In this document: one piece after another, positions 26,976-35,850 of the stretch
Numbering within the stretch: position 1 is the first letter of the stretch
Layout: each line of letters starts with the position of its first letter
Source of the DNA: Burkholderia arboris
GTDB taxonomy: Bacteria; Pseudomonadota; Gammaproteobacteria; Burkholderiales; Burkholderiaceae
Direction: 5' to 3'
NCBI RefSeq assembly: GCF_902499125.1
Contig: NZ_CABVPX010000002.1
Span: 248,001 to 312,000 of the forward strand
Length of the DNA stretch: 64,000 nt
Notes under the pieces: generated by a model
What the model saw: the letters and a program-made list of their open reading frames with translations, nothing else
Told to the model about the DNA's origin: nothing
Databases searched by the model: none
Translations under genes and position numbers: made by a program

Positions 26976-27841
26976 GCACGCTCGCGTCCGGCGCGCCGCG
27001 CGACCCGAAGGCGTGGCTCGTCACGCCCGCGCTTGCGTTCATCGTCGCGCTGTTCATCTATCCGTTCGCGTACGGCCTCGTGCTGTCGTTCCAGCCGATG
27101 AACGGCGGCGGCGCGCTCGCGAACTACGTGCAGTTCTTCACCGATACCGCGATGTGGCCGACCGTGCTCGTCACGCTGAAGCTCGCGGTGCCGGCGACGC
27201 TGCTCAACGTCGGCATCGCGGTGCCCGTCGCGTTCGCGCTGCGCCGCAATTCGCCGTACCAGAAATTCGTCACGACGCTGCTCGTGATTCCCGTCACGCT
27301 CGGCACGGTGCTCGTCGCCGACGGGATGCTCACGTATTTCGGGCCGAACGGCTGGTTTCCGCAGGCGCTGCAGGGGCTGCACCTGTACACCGACGAAGTG
27401 CGCCTCACGCACAACTACTGGGGCGTGCTGCTGTCGCTGATCGTGTCGGGCTTTCCGTTCGCGTTCCTGCTGATGCTGTCGTACATCAGCGGCATCGACC
27501 CGACGCTCGCGCGTGCGGCCGCGACACTCGGCGCGAACCCGTGGCAACAGTTCCGGCAGATCTACCTGCCGCTGCTCGTGCCGGGGCTCACGATGGCCGC
27601 GTGCCTGTCGTTCGTGCAGGCGTTCTCGGTGTTCCCGTCGGCCGTGCTGCTCGGTGCGCCGGCCGGGCCGACACGCGTGATCTCGATCGCGGCGGCCGAA
27701 GCCGCATTCGAGAGCTACGACTATTCGCTCGCGTCGGCGATCGCGATCGTGATGGGCTTCGTGCAGTTGCTGGTGGTCGCGTCGATGCTCGGCGCGCGCC
27801 GCTTCTTCTATACGGGCGCGGTCACGGGAGGCAAGGGCTGA
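26972..27841 (+). CDS. ABC transporter permease, subunit 1 (PotB/FbpB type)
   Basis: 289-residue inner-membrane permease with about six membrane segments and the cytoplasmic EAA-like loop RAAATLGANPWQQFRQIYLPL that docks on the ATPase. It overlaps the ATPase gene by 4 bp and the next permease by 1 bp (TGATG), so the subunits are translationally coupled. Confidence 0.93.
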   Translation: MSTLASGAPRDPKAWLVTPALAFIVALFIYPFAYGLVLSFQPMNGGGALANYVQFFTDTAMWPTVLVTLKLAVPATLLNVGIAVPVAFALRRNSPYQKFVTTLLVIPVTLGTVLVADGMLTYFGPNGWFPQALQGLHLYTDEVRLTHNYWGVLLSLIVSGFPFAFLLMLSYISGIDPTLARAAATLGANPWQQFRQIYLPLLVPGLTMAACLSFVQAFSVFPSAVLLGAPAGPTRVISIAAAEAAFESYDYSLASAIAIVMGFVQLLVVASMLGARRFFYTGAVTGGKG

Positions 27842-28764
27842 TGGCGACCGACAATCATGCCGCGCGCACCTGGCCGCCGAAGCATGACGCGCCCGACGCG
27901 CGGCCCGTCGACGCAAGGAAACCGCACCGGATGAAAAGCAACCTCGCCGGCCGTGCCTGGAAGGCGCTCGTCTGGGGGCTGATGGCGTTCTTCCTGCTGA
28001 ACGTGATGCTGCTGATCGCGACCGTCGCGGTGAATTCGGTCGCGACGCGCTGGTTCGGCACGCCGCTGCCGCAAGGCTTCACGCTGCACTGGTACGCGAA
28101 GGCGTGGGAGGACTTCCAGCTCGCGAGCGTGTTGTGGGTGACCGTCGAAGTCGTCGGCGCGGTCGTGCTGCTGTCGATCGCGCTCGGCGTGCCGGCCGCG
28201 TATGCGCTCGCGCGCGTGCAGTTTCGCGGCAAGCGCCTTGCGCTGCTGGTGTTCCTGCTGCCGCTGATGGTGCCGCCCGTCACGTACGGGATCCCGATGG
28301 CGACCGTGATGTACAAGATCGGGCTCGCGGGCACGCTGCCCGGCGTGATCCTCGCGAACCTCGTGCCGGCGCTGCCGTTCGTGATCCTCGTGATGACGCC
28401 GTTCATCGAGCAGATCGATCCGAACCTCGAAGCCGCCGCGCGCATCTTCGGCGCGAACACGTGGCGCTATTTCCGCTACGTGCTGCTGCCGCTGCTGGTG
28501 CCCGGCATGCTCGCGGCCGGGCTGCTGGTGCTGGTGCGCACGATCGGGATGTTCGAGCTGACGTTCTTCACTGCGGGGCCGAGCACGCAGACGCTCGTCG
28601 TCGCGCTGTATTACGCGGTGTTCTCGACCGGCGTGCGCGCGCCGCAGTCGATCGACGCGATGGCGATGATCTACATGGCGATCACGCTCGTGTGGGTCGT
28701 GATCGCGTTGCAGTTCGTGAGCCCGACGCAGCTGGTCAGCCGCGTGAAGCAGGAGCGTCAATAG
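27841..28764 (+). CDS. ABC transporter permease, subunit 2 (PotC/PhnV type)
   Basis: 307-residue permease with about six membrane segments and an EAA loop (LEAAARIFGANTWRYFRYVLLPL). I chose the ATG at 27841 in the TGATG overlap; it gives a hydrophilic N-terminal tail of about 35 residues, and an internal ATG at 27931 (MKSNLAGRAW) directly before the first helix is an alternative. Completes the importer. Confidence 0.92.
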   Translation: MATDNHAARTWPPKHDAPDARPVDARKPHRMKSNLAGRAWKALVWGLMAFFLLNVMLLIATVAVNSVATRWFGTPLPQGFTLHWYAKAWEDFQLASVLWVTVEVVGAVVLLSIALGVPAAYALARVQFRGKRLALLVFLLPLMVPPVTYGIPMATVMYKIGLAGTLPGVILANLVPALPFVILVMTPFIEQIDPNLEAAARIFGANTWRYFRYVLLPLLVPGMLAAGLLVLVRTIGMFELTFFTAGPSTQTLVVALYYAVFSTGVRAPQSIDAMAMIYMAITLVWVVIALQFVSPTQLVSRVKQERQ

Positions 28765-28878
28765 GCGAGGGCGTCACACGGTCGTGCCGGCCATCCGTGC
28801 AATTGGTTACAAATGGATACCGCGCCCGGCACGCGGACGTTGCAGACTACGCGGCGTTCACCCGATCGACGGATATCC

Positions 28879-29316
28879 ATGAAGTTTCAAACGCTGCTGA
28901 CACTCGCCGGCGCCTCGACGCTGCTGGCCGCCTGCAACCTGCTCCACGACGGTCCCGGATCGAGCGACGTCGACGCGGCCGTGCGCCGCGCGCTCGAAGC
29001 GGAAAACCACGGCGGCCTGAACGCGCTGTTCGGCCAGCCGCTGCCCGTATCGGCCGATGTCGTGTCGGCCAAGCCCGACGGCGACTGCAAGAAGCTCGGC
29101 GATCGCACGTATTCGTGTGACGTCGTCGTCACGTGGCGCAACGCCGATTACTCGCCGTCGCGCGCGAACCTGACCTTCGTGAAGGCCGCCGACGGCTCGT
29201 GGCAGACCTCGGGCGTCGATGCGGCGCTCGTGACGGGCACCGCGAAATCGCTGATCGACCATATCGGCAAGGCCTGGCCGGGCAATGCGGCCAACGGCGC
29301 GTCGGCACCGCAGTGA
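28879..29316 (+). CDS. Small secreted lipoprotein of unknown function
   Basis: 145-residue protein with a lipoprotein signal (MKFQTLLTLAGASTLLAACN, lipobox LAAC, lipidated Cys at about 19). The mature part carries a cysteine pair (DGDCKKLGDRTYSCDVVVTW) likely to form a disulfide, and a DUF4019-like or NTF2-like alternation of strands. I chose the ATG at 28879 because the signal peptide begins there; an upstream in-frame ATG at 28813 would bury it. Stands alone after the ABC genes. Function unknown. Confidence 0.75.
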   Translation: MKFQTLLTLAGASTLLAACNLLHDGPGSSDVDAAVRRALEAENHGGLNALFGQPLPVSADVVSAKPDGDCKKLGDRTYSCDVVVTWRNADYSPSRANLTFVKAADGSWQTSGVDAALVTGTAKSLIDHIGKAWPGNAANGASAPQ

Positions 29317-29485
29317 CGCGCCGGCTGCCAGCCTTCTTCTCCTTCTCCCGGCACGCGGCCCCGGCCTGGCAGGCCGCCCCGTCTCGCGGCTTGGTCTGAA
29401 AAGGGGCGCGAGCACCTGGCCCGATCTCGATTGAATGCATCCTCGGTATGCAGGCTGACTTATAGGGAAAACCCTTATCTCAGGG

Positions 29486-29491
29486 TATAAT
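29486..29491 (+). promoter_or_regulatory. Candidate -10 box for the small membrane-protein gene
   Basis: A perfect TATAAT lies 26 bp before the ATG at 29517, in a short AT-rich stretch that is unusual for this DNA. The matching -35 region (about 29463-29468) is weak, and a small GGGAAAACCC repeat lies between. Confidence 0.45.
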
Positions 29492-29516
29492 CACGGCCTA
29501 AGAGAAAGGTCGAACC

Positions 29517-29729
29517 ATGCCTGAACGTTTCCAAACCCTTGAAAAATTTGTGTTTTCCCTCGTCGTGATGTCCGCCGTCATGTGCTCGGCATTCCTCGCG
29601 TACGAGCGTCACCCCGAGATCAAGATCGCGCTGCACGAAGGCGAAGCGCTGATGCGCGAGAGCGCCAAGTACTCGGTGATCTGCTCGCCGTCCAAGGTCG
29701 ATCCTTGCGTCGAGATGTCCGCGTACTGA
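29517..29729 (+). CDS. Small membrane-anchored protein of unknown function
   Basis: 70-residue protein with one hydrophobic segment (about residues 10-28, FVFSLVVMSAVMCSAFLAYE) and a short periplasmic or cytoplasmic tail with a CSPSKVDPC cysteine pair. AGAGAAAGG precedes the ATG, and a perfect TATAAT lies just upstream. I do not recognise a family. Confidence 0.6.
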   Translation: MPERFQTLEKFVFSLVVMSAVMCSAFLAYERHPEIKIALHEGEALMRESAKYSVICSPSKVDPCVEMSAY

Positions 29730-29879
29730 GCGGCTTTCCGGATTAGCCCTACCGCGTCGTCGGCCTGAATTCCCCAAAGTAGCGCTCAACAGGCATTCAG
29801 AAACCAGCCTCACGACCGGGCTGATGCACGAACCCGTTACGCGCCGAGTCGCCGGCGTAAGCCGCCCCCGAATTCAGTC

Positions 29880-29908
29880 GGCCCCGCTTCGAGCAATCGA
29901 GCGGGGCC
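29880..29908. terminator. Hairpin after the 2-hydroxyacid dehydrogenase gene
   Basis: GGCCCCGC-T-TCGA, loop GCAA, TCGA-GCGGGGCC: a 12-bp stem with one bulged base, 22 bp past the stop of the minus-strand dehydrogenase. No clear U run follows on the minus strand; on the plus strand GTTCCGTTTGTG follows. It probably ends transcription from one or both sides. Confidence 0.5.
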
Positions 29909-29929
29909 GTTCCGTTTGTGCTTGCAGCG

Positions 29930-30895
29930 CTACACGACATGCCGCGGTTCGCCACCGGCGAACGCGGCAACGTTGTCGACGAGCTGATCGGCGAGCGCCT
30001 GCATCGCCTCGTCGCTCGCCCACGCAACATGCGGCGTCAGGATGAAGGCTGGATGCGACAGGATCGCGTGGAACGGATGCGCGGCCGGCAGCGGCTCCTG
30101 CGTGACCACGTCGAACCCCGCGCCGGCGATCTGCCCCGACTGCAACGCGTCGACGAGCGCGCTTTCGTCCACGAGCCCGCCGCGCGCGGTGTTGATCAGC
30201 AGCGGCCGGCGCGCCATCCGCGCGAACGCGTCCGCATCGACCAGGTGTCGCGTCGCGGGCGTGAGCGGGCAGTGCAGCGTGATCACGTCGCTGACGCGCA
30301 GCAACATGTCGAGCGGCGCGTGGTCGTCACCTGCGGCATCGCCGTGCGCCGCGAACAGCACGCGCATGTCGAGCGCACGGGCGATGCCGGCCACCGCGCG
30401 GCCGAGCACGCCGTCGCCGACGATGCCCAGCGTCGAACCGGCCAGGTCGCGGATCGGATGATCGAAAAAGCAGAACTGTCCGCTGTCGAGCCAGCGCCCC
30501 GCGCGCACCGCGTCGCGATAGGCGAGGAGACTACGGCGCAGCGCAAAAATCAGCGCGAACGTGTGCTCGGGCACCGTGCGAACCGCATAGCCGCGGATGT
30601 TGCTCACGACGATCCCGCGCGCCGCGCACGCATCGAGATCGACGATGTCCGTGCCGGTCGCGGCGATCGCGACCATCCGCAGTTGCCGCGCGTCGGCTAA
30701 GGCGGCCGCATCGAGTCGCACCTTGTTGGTCACGACGATGTCCGCGTCGCCGATACGTGCGGCGACCTCGTGCGCGGCCGTGCGGTCGAACGTCTGCATC
30801 ACGTGCGGAAACGGGATCGGCTTCAGCACGGTTTGCGGCGACAGCGTCGCGCGGTCGAGAAACACGATCTTCGCGGGAGAGGAAACGGAAAACAT
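29930..30895 (-). CDS. D-2-hydroxyacid dehydrogenase (NAD-dependent)
   Basis: 321-residue enzyme of the D-isomer 2-hydroxyacid dehydrogenase family. The Rossmann motif is LGIVGDGVLGRAVA; the catalytic set is the Arg in NTARGGLVDESAL, the Glu in VTQEPLP and the His in LTPHVAWAS. The family reduces 2-keto acids such as hydroxypyruvate and glyoxylate, or oxidises D-2-hydroxyacids. I chose the ATG at 30895; the longer frame to 31126 has poor coding character and contains regulatory dyads. Divergent from the CaiB-type gene. Confidence 0.92.
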   Translation of the reverse strand: MFSVSSPAKIVFLDRATLSPQTVLKPIPFPHVMQTFDRTAAHEVAARIGDADIVVTNKVRLDAAALADARQLRMVAIAATGTDIVDLDACAARGIVVSNIRGYAVRTVPEHTFALIFALRRSLLAYRDAVRAGRWLDSGQFCFFDHPIRDLAGSTLGIVGDGVLGRAVAGIARALDMRVLFAAHGDAAGDDHAPLDMLLRVSDVITLHCPLTPATRHLVDADAFARMARRPLLINTARGGLVDESALVDALQSGQIAGAGFDVVTQEPLPAAHPFHAILSHPAFILTPHVAWASDEAMQALADQLVDNVAAFAGGEPRHVV

Positions 30896-30987
30896 GGCAG
30901 GTCTCGCTGACAGGCGCCCGGTGGCGCGGAACGGCTTCGATTCTGCCGGCGGCGCGCGCGCCGTCGTTTGACCGTTGCGCGAGTGCG

Positions 30988-31004
30988 CTTTCCCGGATGG
31001 AAAG
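30988..31004. promoter_or_regulatory. CTTTCC-N5-GGAAAG dyad, copy 1 (candidate LysR site)
   Basis: CTTTCCCGGATGGAAAG lies in the divergent region between the 2-hydroxyacid dehydrogenase (start 30895) and the CaiB-type gene (start 31155). The inner TTCC-N5-GGAA gives the T-N11-A spacing of LysR-type binding sites. It is followed by GCTGG, as is copy 2 at 31052. Confidence 0.6.
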
Positions 31005-31051
31005 GCTGGCGCACCGCACGACAGCCGACGCGACACTCGCCCGGCGCGTGC

Positions 31052-31068
31052 CTTTCCGTTTCGGAAAG
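31052..31068. promoter_or_regulatory. CTTTCC-N5-GGAAAG dyad, copy 2 (candidate LysR site)
   Basis: CTTTCCGTTTCGGAAAG, a perfect 6-bp dyad that extends to CCTTTCC/GGAAAGG. It lies 64 bp from copy 1 and 87 bp before the CaiB-type start. A third, near-perfect copy occurs at 37508, upstream of the MFS gene of the same island. Confidence 0.65.
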
Positions 31069-31154
31069 GCTGGTTGAGCATCGATCGATTTTCGCGGTGC
31101 GCGAACGCCGTCATGATCGCCGTCATCGACTACACGATTTGATCGGAGACAGCC

Positions 31155-32345
31155 ATGACACGACCCCTCGACGGCATTCGCGTGCTGGAACTCGGCCAAC
31201 TGATCGCCGGGCCGTTCGCGGGCCGGATGCTCGCCGAATTCGGCGCGGACGTGATCAAGGTGGAGCCGCCCGGCGTCGGCGACCCGCTGCGCAAATGGCG
31301 GCTGCTGCACGACGGCACGTCGGTCTGGTGGGCTGCGCAGTCGCGCAACAAGACCTCGCTCACACTCGACCTGCGCACGCCCGAAGGCCAGGACGTCGTG
31401 CGCCGCCTCGTCGCCGAGACCGACGTGCTGATCGAGAATTTCCGGCCCGGCACGCTCGAAGGCTGGGGGCTCGGCTGGGACGCGCTGTCCGCGATCAATC
31501 CGGGGCTCGTGATGCTGCGCGTGTCGGGCTTCGGGCAGACGGGCCCGTACCGCGACCGACCCGGCTTCGGCGTGATCGCCGAGGCGATGGGCGGCCTGCG
31601 GCACCTGACGGGCGAGCCCGGCCGCACGCCGGTGCGTGTCGGCATCTCGCTCGGCGATTCGCTGTCGGCGCTGCACGGCGTGATCGGCGTGCTGCTCGCG
31701 CTGCGGCATCGCGAGCAGCAGGGCGGCAAGGGGCAGGTCGTCGACGTCGCGCTGTACGAATCGGTGTTCAACCTGATGGAAAGCCTGCTGCCCGAATACT
31801 CGGCGTTCGGCGCGGTGCGCGCGCCGGCCGGCAGCAGCCTGCCCGGCATCGCGCCGACCAACGCGTACCGCTGCCGCGACGGCAAGTACGCGCTGATCGC
31901 CGGCAACGGCGACAGCATCTTCCGGCGTCTGATGGAACTGATCGGCCGGCCCGATCTCGGCAACGATCCCGCGCTCGCGCACAACGACGGGCGCGTCGCA
32001 CAGGTCGAGCGTATCGACGCGGCGATCGGCGAGTGGAGTGCGCGCCACGATCTCGACGCGGTGCTCGCGGCACTGAACGAAGCACGCATTCCGTCCGGGC
32101 GCATCTACGACGTGGCCGACATCGCGGCCGACCCGCACTACCGCGCACGCGACATGATCGTCGACGCCGCGCTGCCCGACGGCACGCCCGTGCTCGTGCC
32201 GGGCATCGTGCCGAAACTCGAGGCCACGCCCGGGCGCATCGAGCGTCCGGCGCCCGCGCTCGGCGCGGATACCGACGCGGTACTCGAATCGCTCGGCATC
32301 GGTGCCGCGACACGCGACGACTGGCGCACGCGCGGCGTGATCTGA
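31155..32345 (+). CDS. CaiB/BaiF-family (class III) CoA-transferase
   Basis: 396-residue transferase with the family opening LDGIRVLELGQLIAGPFAGRMLAEFGADVIKVE, the catalytic Asp region (LTLDLRTPEGQD, followed by the ADVLIENFRPG-like segment TDVLIENFRPGTLEGW) and GVIGVLLALRHREQ. It moves CoA between organic acids, commonly from succinyl-CoA or acetyl-CoA. The HMG-CoA-lyase-like gene 22 bp downstream suggests the product is a 3-hydroxyacyl-CoA that is then cleaved. Confidence 0.92.
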   Translation: MTRPLDGIRVLELGQLIAGPFAGRMLAEFGADVIKVEPPGVGDPLRKWRLLHDGTSVWWAAQSRNKTSLTLDLRTPEGQDVVRRLVAETDVLIENFRPGTLEGWGLGWDALSAINPGLVMLRVSGFGQTGPYRDRPGFGVIAEAMGGLRHLTGEPGRTPVRVGISLGDSLSALHGVIGVLLALRHREQQGGKGQVVDVALYESVFNLMESLLPEYSAFGAVRAPAGSSLPGIAPTNAYRCRDGKYALIAGNGDSIFRRLMELIGRPDLGNDPALAHNDGRVAQVERIDAAIGEWSARHDLDAVLAALNEARIPSGRIYDVADIAADPHYRARDMIVDAALPDGTPVLVPGIVPKLEATPGRIERPAPALGADTDAVLESLGIGAATRDDWRTRGVI

Positions 32346-32367
32346 ACCGGACTCGGGAGAAGACGAC

Positions 32368-33330
32368 ATGAGCACAGCACACAAACGGCTCTACATCCAC
32401 GAAGTCGCGACGCGCGACGGTTTCCAGAACGAAGCTGCATTCGTCGACACCGACGACAAGATTGCGCTCGTCGACGCGCTGAGCGCGTGCGGCTACGCGA
32501 AGATCGAGGTCACGTCGTTCACGTCGCCGAAGGCGATTCCCGCCCTGCGCGACGCGGAGGCCGTGATGCACGGCATCGTGCGCGCACCGGGCGTCGTCTA
32601 TACGGTGCTCGTGCCGAACGTGCGGGGCGCCGAGCGCGCGCTGTCGTGCGGCGTCGACGAAGTGAACCTCGTGATGTCGATGAGCGAAAGCCACAACCGC
32701 GCGAACCTGCGGATGACGCGCGAGCAATCGTTCGCGCAGCTGCGCGACGTGATCGACGCCGTGCGCGGCTCGCGGGTCGCGATCAACGTATCGCTGTCGA
32801 CCGCGCTGGGGTGTCCGATGGAAGGCGACGTGCCGGCCGAAGCGGTGCTGGCATGGATGCAGCGCTTCGCGGATCTCGGCGTGCACGGCTTCACGCTGTG
32901 CGACACCACGGGCATGGCATTTCCGTCGCAGGTGCGCGATATGTCCGAACGCGCGCGCGAGCGCTTCCGCGCGCTGCAGCTCACGCTGCATTTCCACAAT
33001 ACGCGCGGGATGGCGCTGGCCAACACGCTCGCGGCGCTCGACGCCGGCATCGACCGCTTCGACGTGTCGCTCGGCGGTCTCGGCGGCTGCCCGTATGCGC
33101 CGGGCGCGACCGGCAACGCATGCACCGAGGAACTCGTCCACATGCTCGAACTCGACGGCTACGATACGGGCATCGACCTCGCGGCCGTGCTGGCCGCATC
33201 GGCACGCCTGCCCGCGCTGATCGGGCACGACGTGCCGAGCCAGATCCTGAAGGCCGGGCGCCGCTCGGACCTGCACCCGCCGCCGCGCGCCGACGCCGGC
33301 GACATGCCCGCGCAACGCGCTTTTTCGTGA
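32368..33330 (+). CDS. Hydroxymethylglutaryl-CoA lyase-like enzyme
   Basis: 320-residue TIM-barrel lyase of the HMGL-like family. The divalent-metal and catalytic region is HEVATRDGFQNE near the N-terminus (canonical HMGL has GPRDGLQNE), HFHNTRGMALAN supplies metal-binding histidines, and GLGGCPYAPGATGN carries the catalytic-loop cysteine. It would cleave HMG-CoA or a related 3-hydroxy-3-alkyl acyl-CoA to acetyl-CoA and a keto acid. Coupled by position to the CoA-transferase upstream. The F for L change in the first motif is minor. Confidence 0.92.
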   Translation: MSTAHKRLYIHEVATRDGFQNEAAFVDTDDKIALVDALSACGYAKIEVTSFTSPKAIPALRDAEAVMHGIVRAPGVVYTVLVPNVRGAERALSCGVDEVNLVMSMSESHNRANLRMTREQSFAQLRDVIDAVRGSRVAINVSLSTALGCPMEGDVPAEAVLAWMQRFADLGVHGFTLCDTTGMAFPSQVRDMSERARERFRALQLTLHFHNTRGMALANTLAALDAGIDRFDVSLGGLGGCPYAPGATGNACTEELVHMLELDGYDTGIDLAAVLAASARLPALIGHDVPSQILKAGRRSDLHPPPRADAGDMPAQRAFS

Positions 33331-33352
33331 ACGACAAAAAGGAGCCCATCCC

Positions 33353-33736
33353 ATGGCGCTGATTGACCACCTCGACCATCTCGTACTGACCTGCGTCGAT
33401 CCGGACAAGACGAAGCATTTCTACACCGAGGTGCTGCAGATGCAGCTCGAAGCCTTCGGCGCCGGCCGCCTCGCGTTCCGCTTCGGTAACCAGAAGATCA
33501 ACCTGCACGTGCGCGGCGCGGAGTTCGAGCCGAAAGCGCATGTGCCGGTGCCCGGCGCGCTCGACCTGTGCTTCATCGCATCGGTGCCGCTCGACGACGT
33601 GATCGCGCACCTGCGGCGCGTCGAATGGCCGATCGTCGAAGGGCCCGTCGAACGCACCGGCGCGACGCAGAAGATCCGCTCGGTCTACGTACGCGATCCC
33701 GACCTGAACCTGATCGAGATCTCCGAGCCGATCTGA
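33353..33736 (+). CDS. VOC-superfamily (glyoxalase/dioxygenase-fold) protein
   Basis: 127-residue single-unit VOC protein made of two beta-alpha-beta-beta-beta modules: LIDHLDHLVLTCVDPDKTKHFYTEVLQM and, at the end, SVYVRDPDLNLIEISEPI. Metal-ligand candidates are the His in DHLVL, a His in INLHVRG and the Glu in LIEIS. Similar small proteins are annotated as biphenyl-diol dioxygenase-like or glyoxalase-like, but the reaction is not readable. AAAAAGGAG precedes the ATG; it follows the lyase by 22 bp. Confidence 0.88.
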   Translation: MALIDHLDHLVLTCVDPDKTKHFYTEVLQMQLEAFGAGRLAFRFGNQKINLHVRGAEFEPKAHVPVPGALDLCFIASVPLDDVIAHLRRVEWPIVEGPVERTGATQKIRSVYVRDPDLNLIEISEPI

Positions 33737-33945
33737 GCGGCAGCGGGTGGCGTGCCCATGCGCGCACGGCATTCACAGTCCTTCGCCGAAAGCGGACAGG
33801 TGCGCGCCGCGCCCGCCGATTTCGGATAGCCGGCCGCGGCCGTGCTGCGGATAATGGTGCAACGGCGCCGGCTCAGTCGCCGCCTTCGCAACACGCATGG
33901 CGAAGCTGCCCTGCGCATCCGCAACCCGACCCAGGCGCTCCCGGA

Positions 33946-34812
33946 ATGACGATCCTCTATCGCGGCATGGACCGCGCGGCGCTCGACGCCGCGTACCTGA
34001 ACACGAAGGTTGTTCCCGATTTCCCGGCGCTGCTCGCGTCATGCCAGGCGCGCAGCGCGGCGCTGTACGATGCGACGCCCGGCCGCCGCGACCTGCGTTA
34101 CGGCGCACACCCTGCGCAACGTTTCGACTGGTTGTCATGCGGGCAGCCCGGCGCGCCGCTGTTCGTGTTCATTCACGGCGGCTACTGGCAGCACTGCACG
34201 AAAGAGGATTTCGCGTATGCGGCGAGCGGGCCGCTCGCGCACGGCTTCGATGTCATCCTGGCCGAATACACGCTCGCACCGGTCGCGACGATGACCGACA
34301 TCGTCGCCGAGATCGGCGCGCTGCTCGACCATCTCGCTGCCAACCGCGACGGCCTCGGCACTGCGCACCGGCCGATCCACCTGAGCGGCCATTCGGCGGG
34401 CGGGCACCTGACGGCCCTGCATCGCGCGCATCCGGCCGTCGTGTCGGCGCTCGCGATCAGTCCGCTCGTCGATCTCGAACCTATCTCGCTGTGCTGCCTG
34501 AACGACAAGCTGCAGCTCACCGCGCGCGAAGTCGACGCATGCAGCCCGTTGCGTCATGTCGGGCCCGGTGCGCCGACCGTCGTTGCGGTCGGCGACGCCG
34601 AACTGCCCGAACTCATCCGCCAGGCGGACGAATACGCGGCGGCGTGCGAAGCGGCCGGCGAACGGATCGCACGCACGTGGCTGCCCGGCATGCAGCACTT
34701 CGCGGTGCTCGACGATCTCGCGCGGCCGGATGGCGCGATGCTTGCCGCGCTGCAGGCCATCGCGCCGCGCCAGCCGCGCTCCATCGCGACTACGCGGCCG
34801 GGCGGCGTATGA
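33946..34812 (+). CDS. Alpha/beta hydrolase, kynurenine-formamidase-like
   Basis: 288-residue hydrolase with an HGGYW oxyanion-hole motif (FVFIHGGYWQH), nucleophile elbow GHSAGGHL, an Asp in VAVGDAELPELIRQ and a His in PGMQHFAVLDDL. The HGGYW variant is typical of the BNA7/KFase-like arylformamidase group. I chose the ATG at 33946 because the conserved body starts directly after it (MTILYRGMDRAALDAAY). It lies 210 bp after the VOC gene on the same strand; whether it shares that operon is unclear. Confidence 0.85.
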   Translation: MTILYRGMDRAALDAAYLNTKVVPDFPALLASCQARSAALYDATPGRRDLRYGAHPAQRFDWLSCGQPGAPLFVFIHGGYWQHCTKEDFAYAASGPLAHGFDVILAEYTLAPVATMTDIVAEIGALLDHLAANRDGLGTAHRPIHLSGHSAGGHLTALHRAHPAVVSALAISPLVDLEPISLCCLNDKLQLTAREVDACSPLRHVGPGAPTVVAVGDAELPELIRQADEYAAACEAAGERIARTWLPGMQHFAVLDDLARPDGAMLAALQAIAPRQPRSIATTRPGGV

Positions 34813-34872
34813 TCGGCGTCAGGCCCGCGCGATGATGGCGCACGACCCGCATGGCCCTCCCAGGACCCCGAC

Positions 34873-35766
34873 ATGGTGAACCCGCTTCATTTCGATCTGC
34901 AGTCGCTGCGCGTGTTCGCGCTCGTCGCCGAGCACGGCAGCCTGACGAAGGCGGCCGAACACGGCCAGCTCACGCTGTCTGCGGTCAGCAAGCGCATCGC
35001 CGAGCTCGAAAGCGTGACCGGCAGCGCACTGTTCGTCCGGCATGCGCGCGGCGTCGAGCTGACGCCCGCCGGCCGCGCGCTGCTCGACCATGCGGCGAAG
35101 GTGATCGAGCAGGTCAACCGGATGGCGCACGAGATGAGCGACTACGTCGCCGGCGTGCGCGGCCACATTCATGTGTGGACCAACACGTCCGCGATCGTCC
35201 AGTTCCTGCCCGCCGATCTGGCTGCATTCCTCACCGACAATCCGGGCATCAAGGTGAGCCTGGAGGAGCGACTGAGTCACGAGATCGTCGACGCGCTCGC
35301 GTCCGGCAAGGCCGATCTCGGCGTGTTCGCGGACAACGTGCCGGCGCCCGGCATCGAACGGCGGCTGTACCGGCGCGACGAGCTGGTGCTGCTGGTGCCG
35401 CGCACGCACCGGTTCGCCGCGCGCGACAGCATCCGCTTCGCGGATACGCTCGACGAGGATTACGTGGGCCTGAGCGACGGCAGTTCGCTGCTCGCGCGCA
35501 TGACCGACGCCGCGTTCGCGGCCGAGCGCTCGCTGAAACTGCGCATCCAGGTATCGAATTTCGACGGTGTAAGCCGAATGATCGAGGCGGGGCTCGGCAT
35601 CGGCGTGCTGCCGCGCGATGCGGTGACGGGCGAGCGCGCGGCGCGGCTCGGTGTCGTGAAGCTCGACGATGCGTGGGCCACGCGCACGCTGTGGGTCGGC
35701 GTGAAGGCGGGAACCGCGCTGACGACCGACGTCGCGAAACTGTTCGATTTCATGTCGGCGCGCTGA
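34873..35766 (+). CDS. LysR-family transcriptional regulator
   Basis: 297-residue regulator with an N-terminal helix-turn-helix (HFDLQSLRVFALVAEHGSLT, AVSKRIAELES) and a type-2 periplasmic-binding-fold effector domain. It sits in the middle of the 29.9-37.3 kb island. The dyad CTTTCC-N5-GGAAAG, which fits LysR T-N11-A spacing, occurs upstream of three neighbouring transcription units, and this is the only regulator in the island, so it is the best candidate to bind it. Confidence 0.93.
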   Translation: MVNPLHFDLQSLRVFALVAEHGSLTKAAEHGQLTLSAVSKRIAELESVTGSALFVRHARGVELTPAGRALLDHAAKVIEQVNRMAHEMSDYVAGVRGHIHVWTNTSAIVQFLPADLAAFLTDNPGIKVSLEERLSHEIVDALASGKADLGVFADNVPAPGIERRLYRRDELVLLVPRTHRFAARDSIRFADTLDEDYVGLSDGSSLLARMTDAAFAAERSLKLRIQVSNFDGVSRMIEAGLGIGVLPRDAVTGERAARLGVVKLDDAWATRTLWVGVKAGTALTTDVAKLFDFMSAR

Positions 35767-35850
35767 ATGCGATGAATGCGCTGAATGCGATGAAACGACG
35801 ACGCATGGGGCACGGGGCACGCTTGCGCGCCCCCCGTGCCGCTCGCCGCA

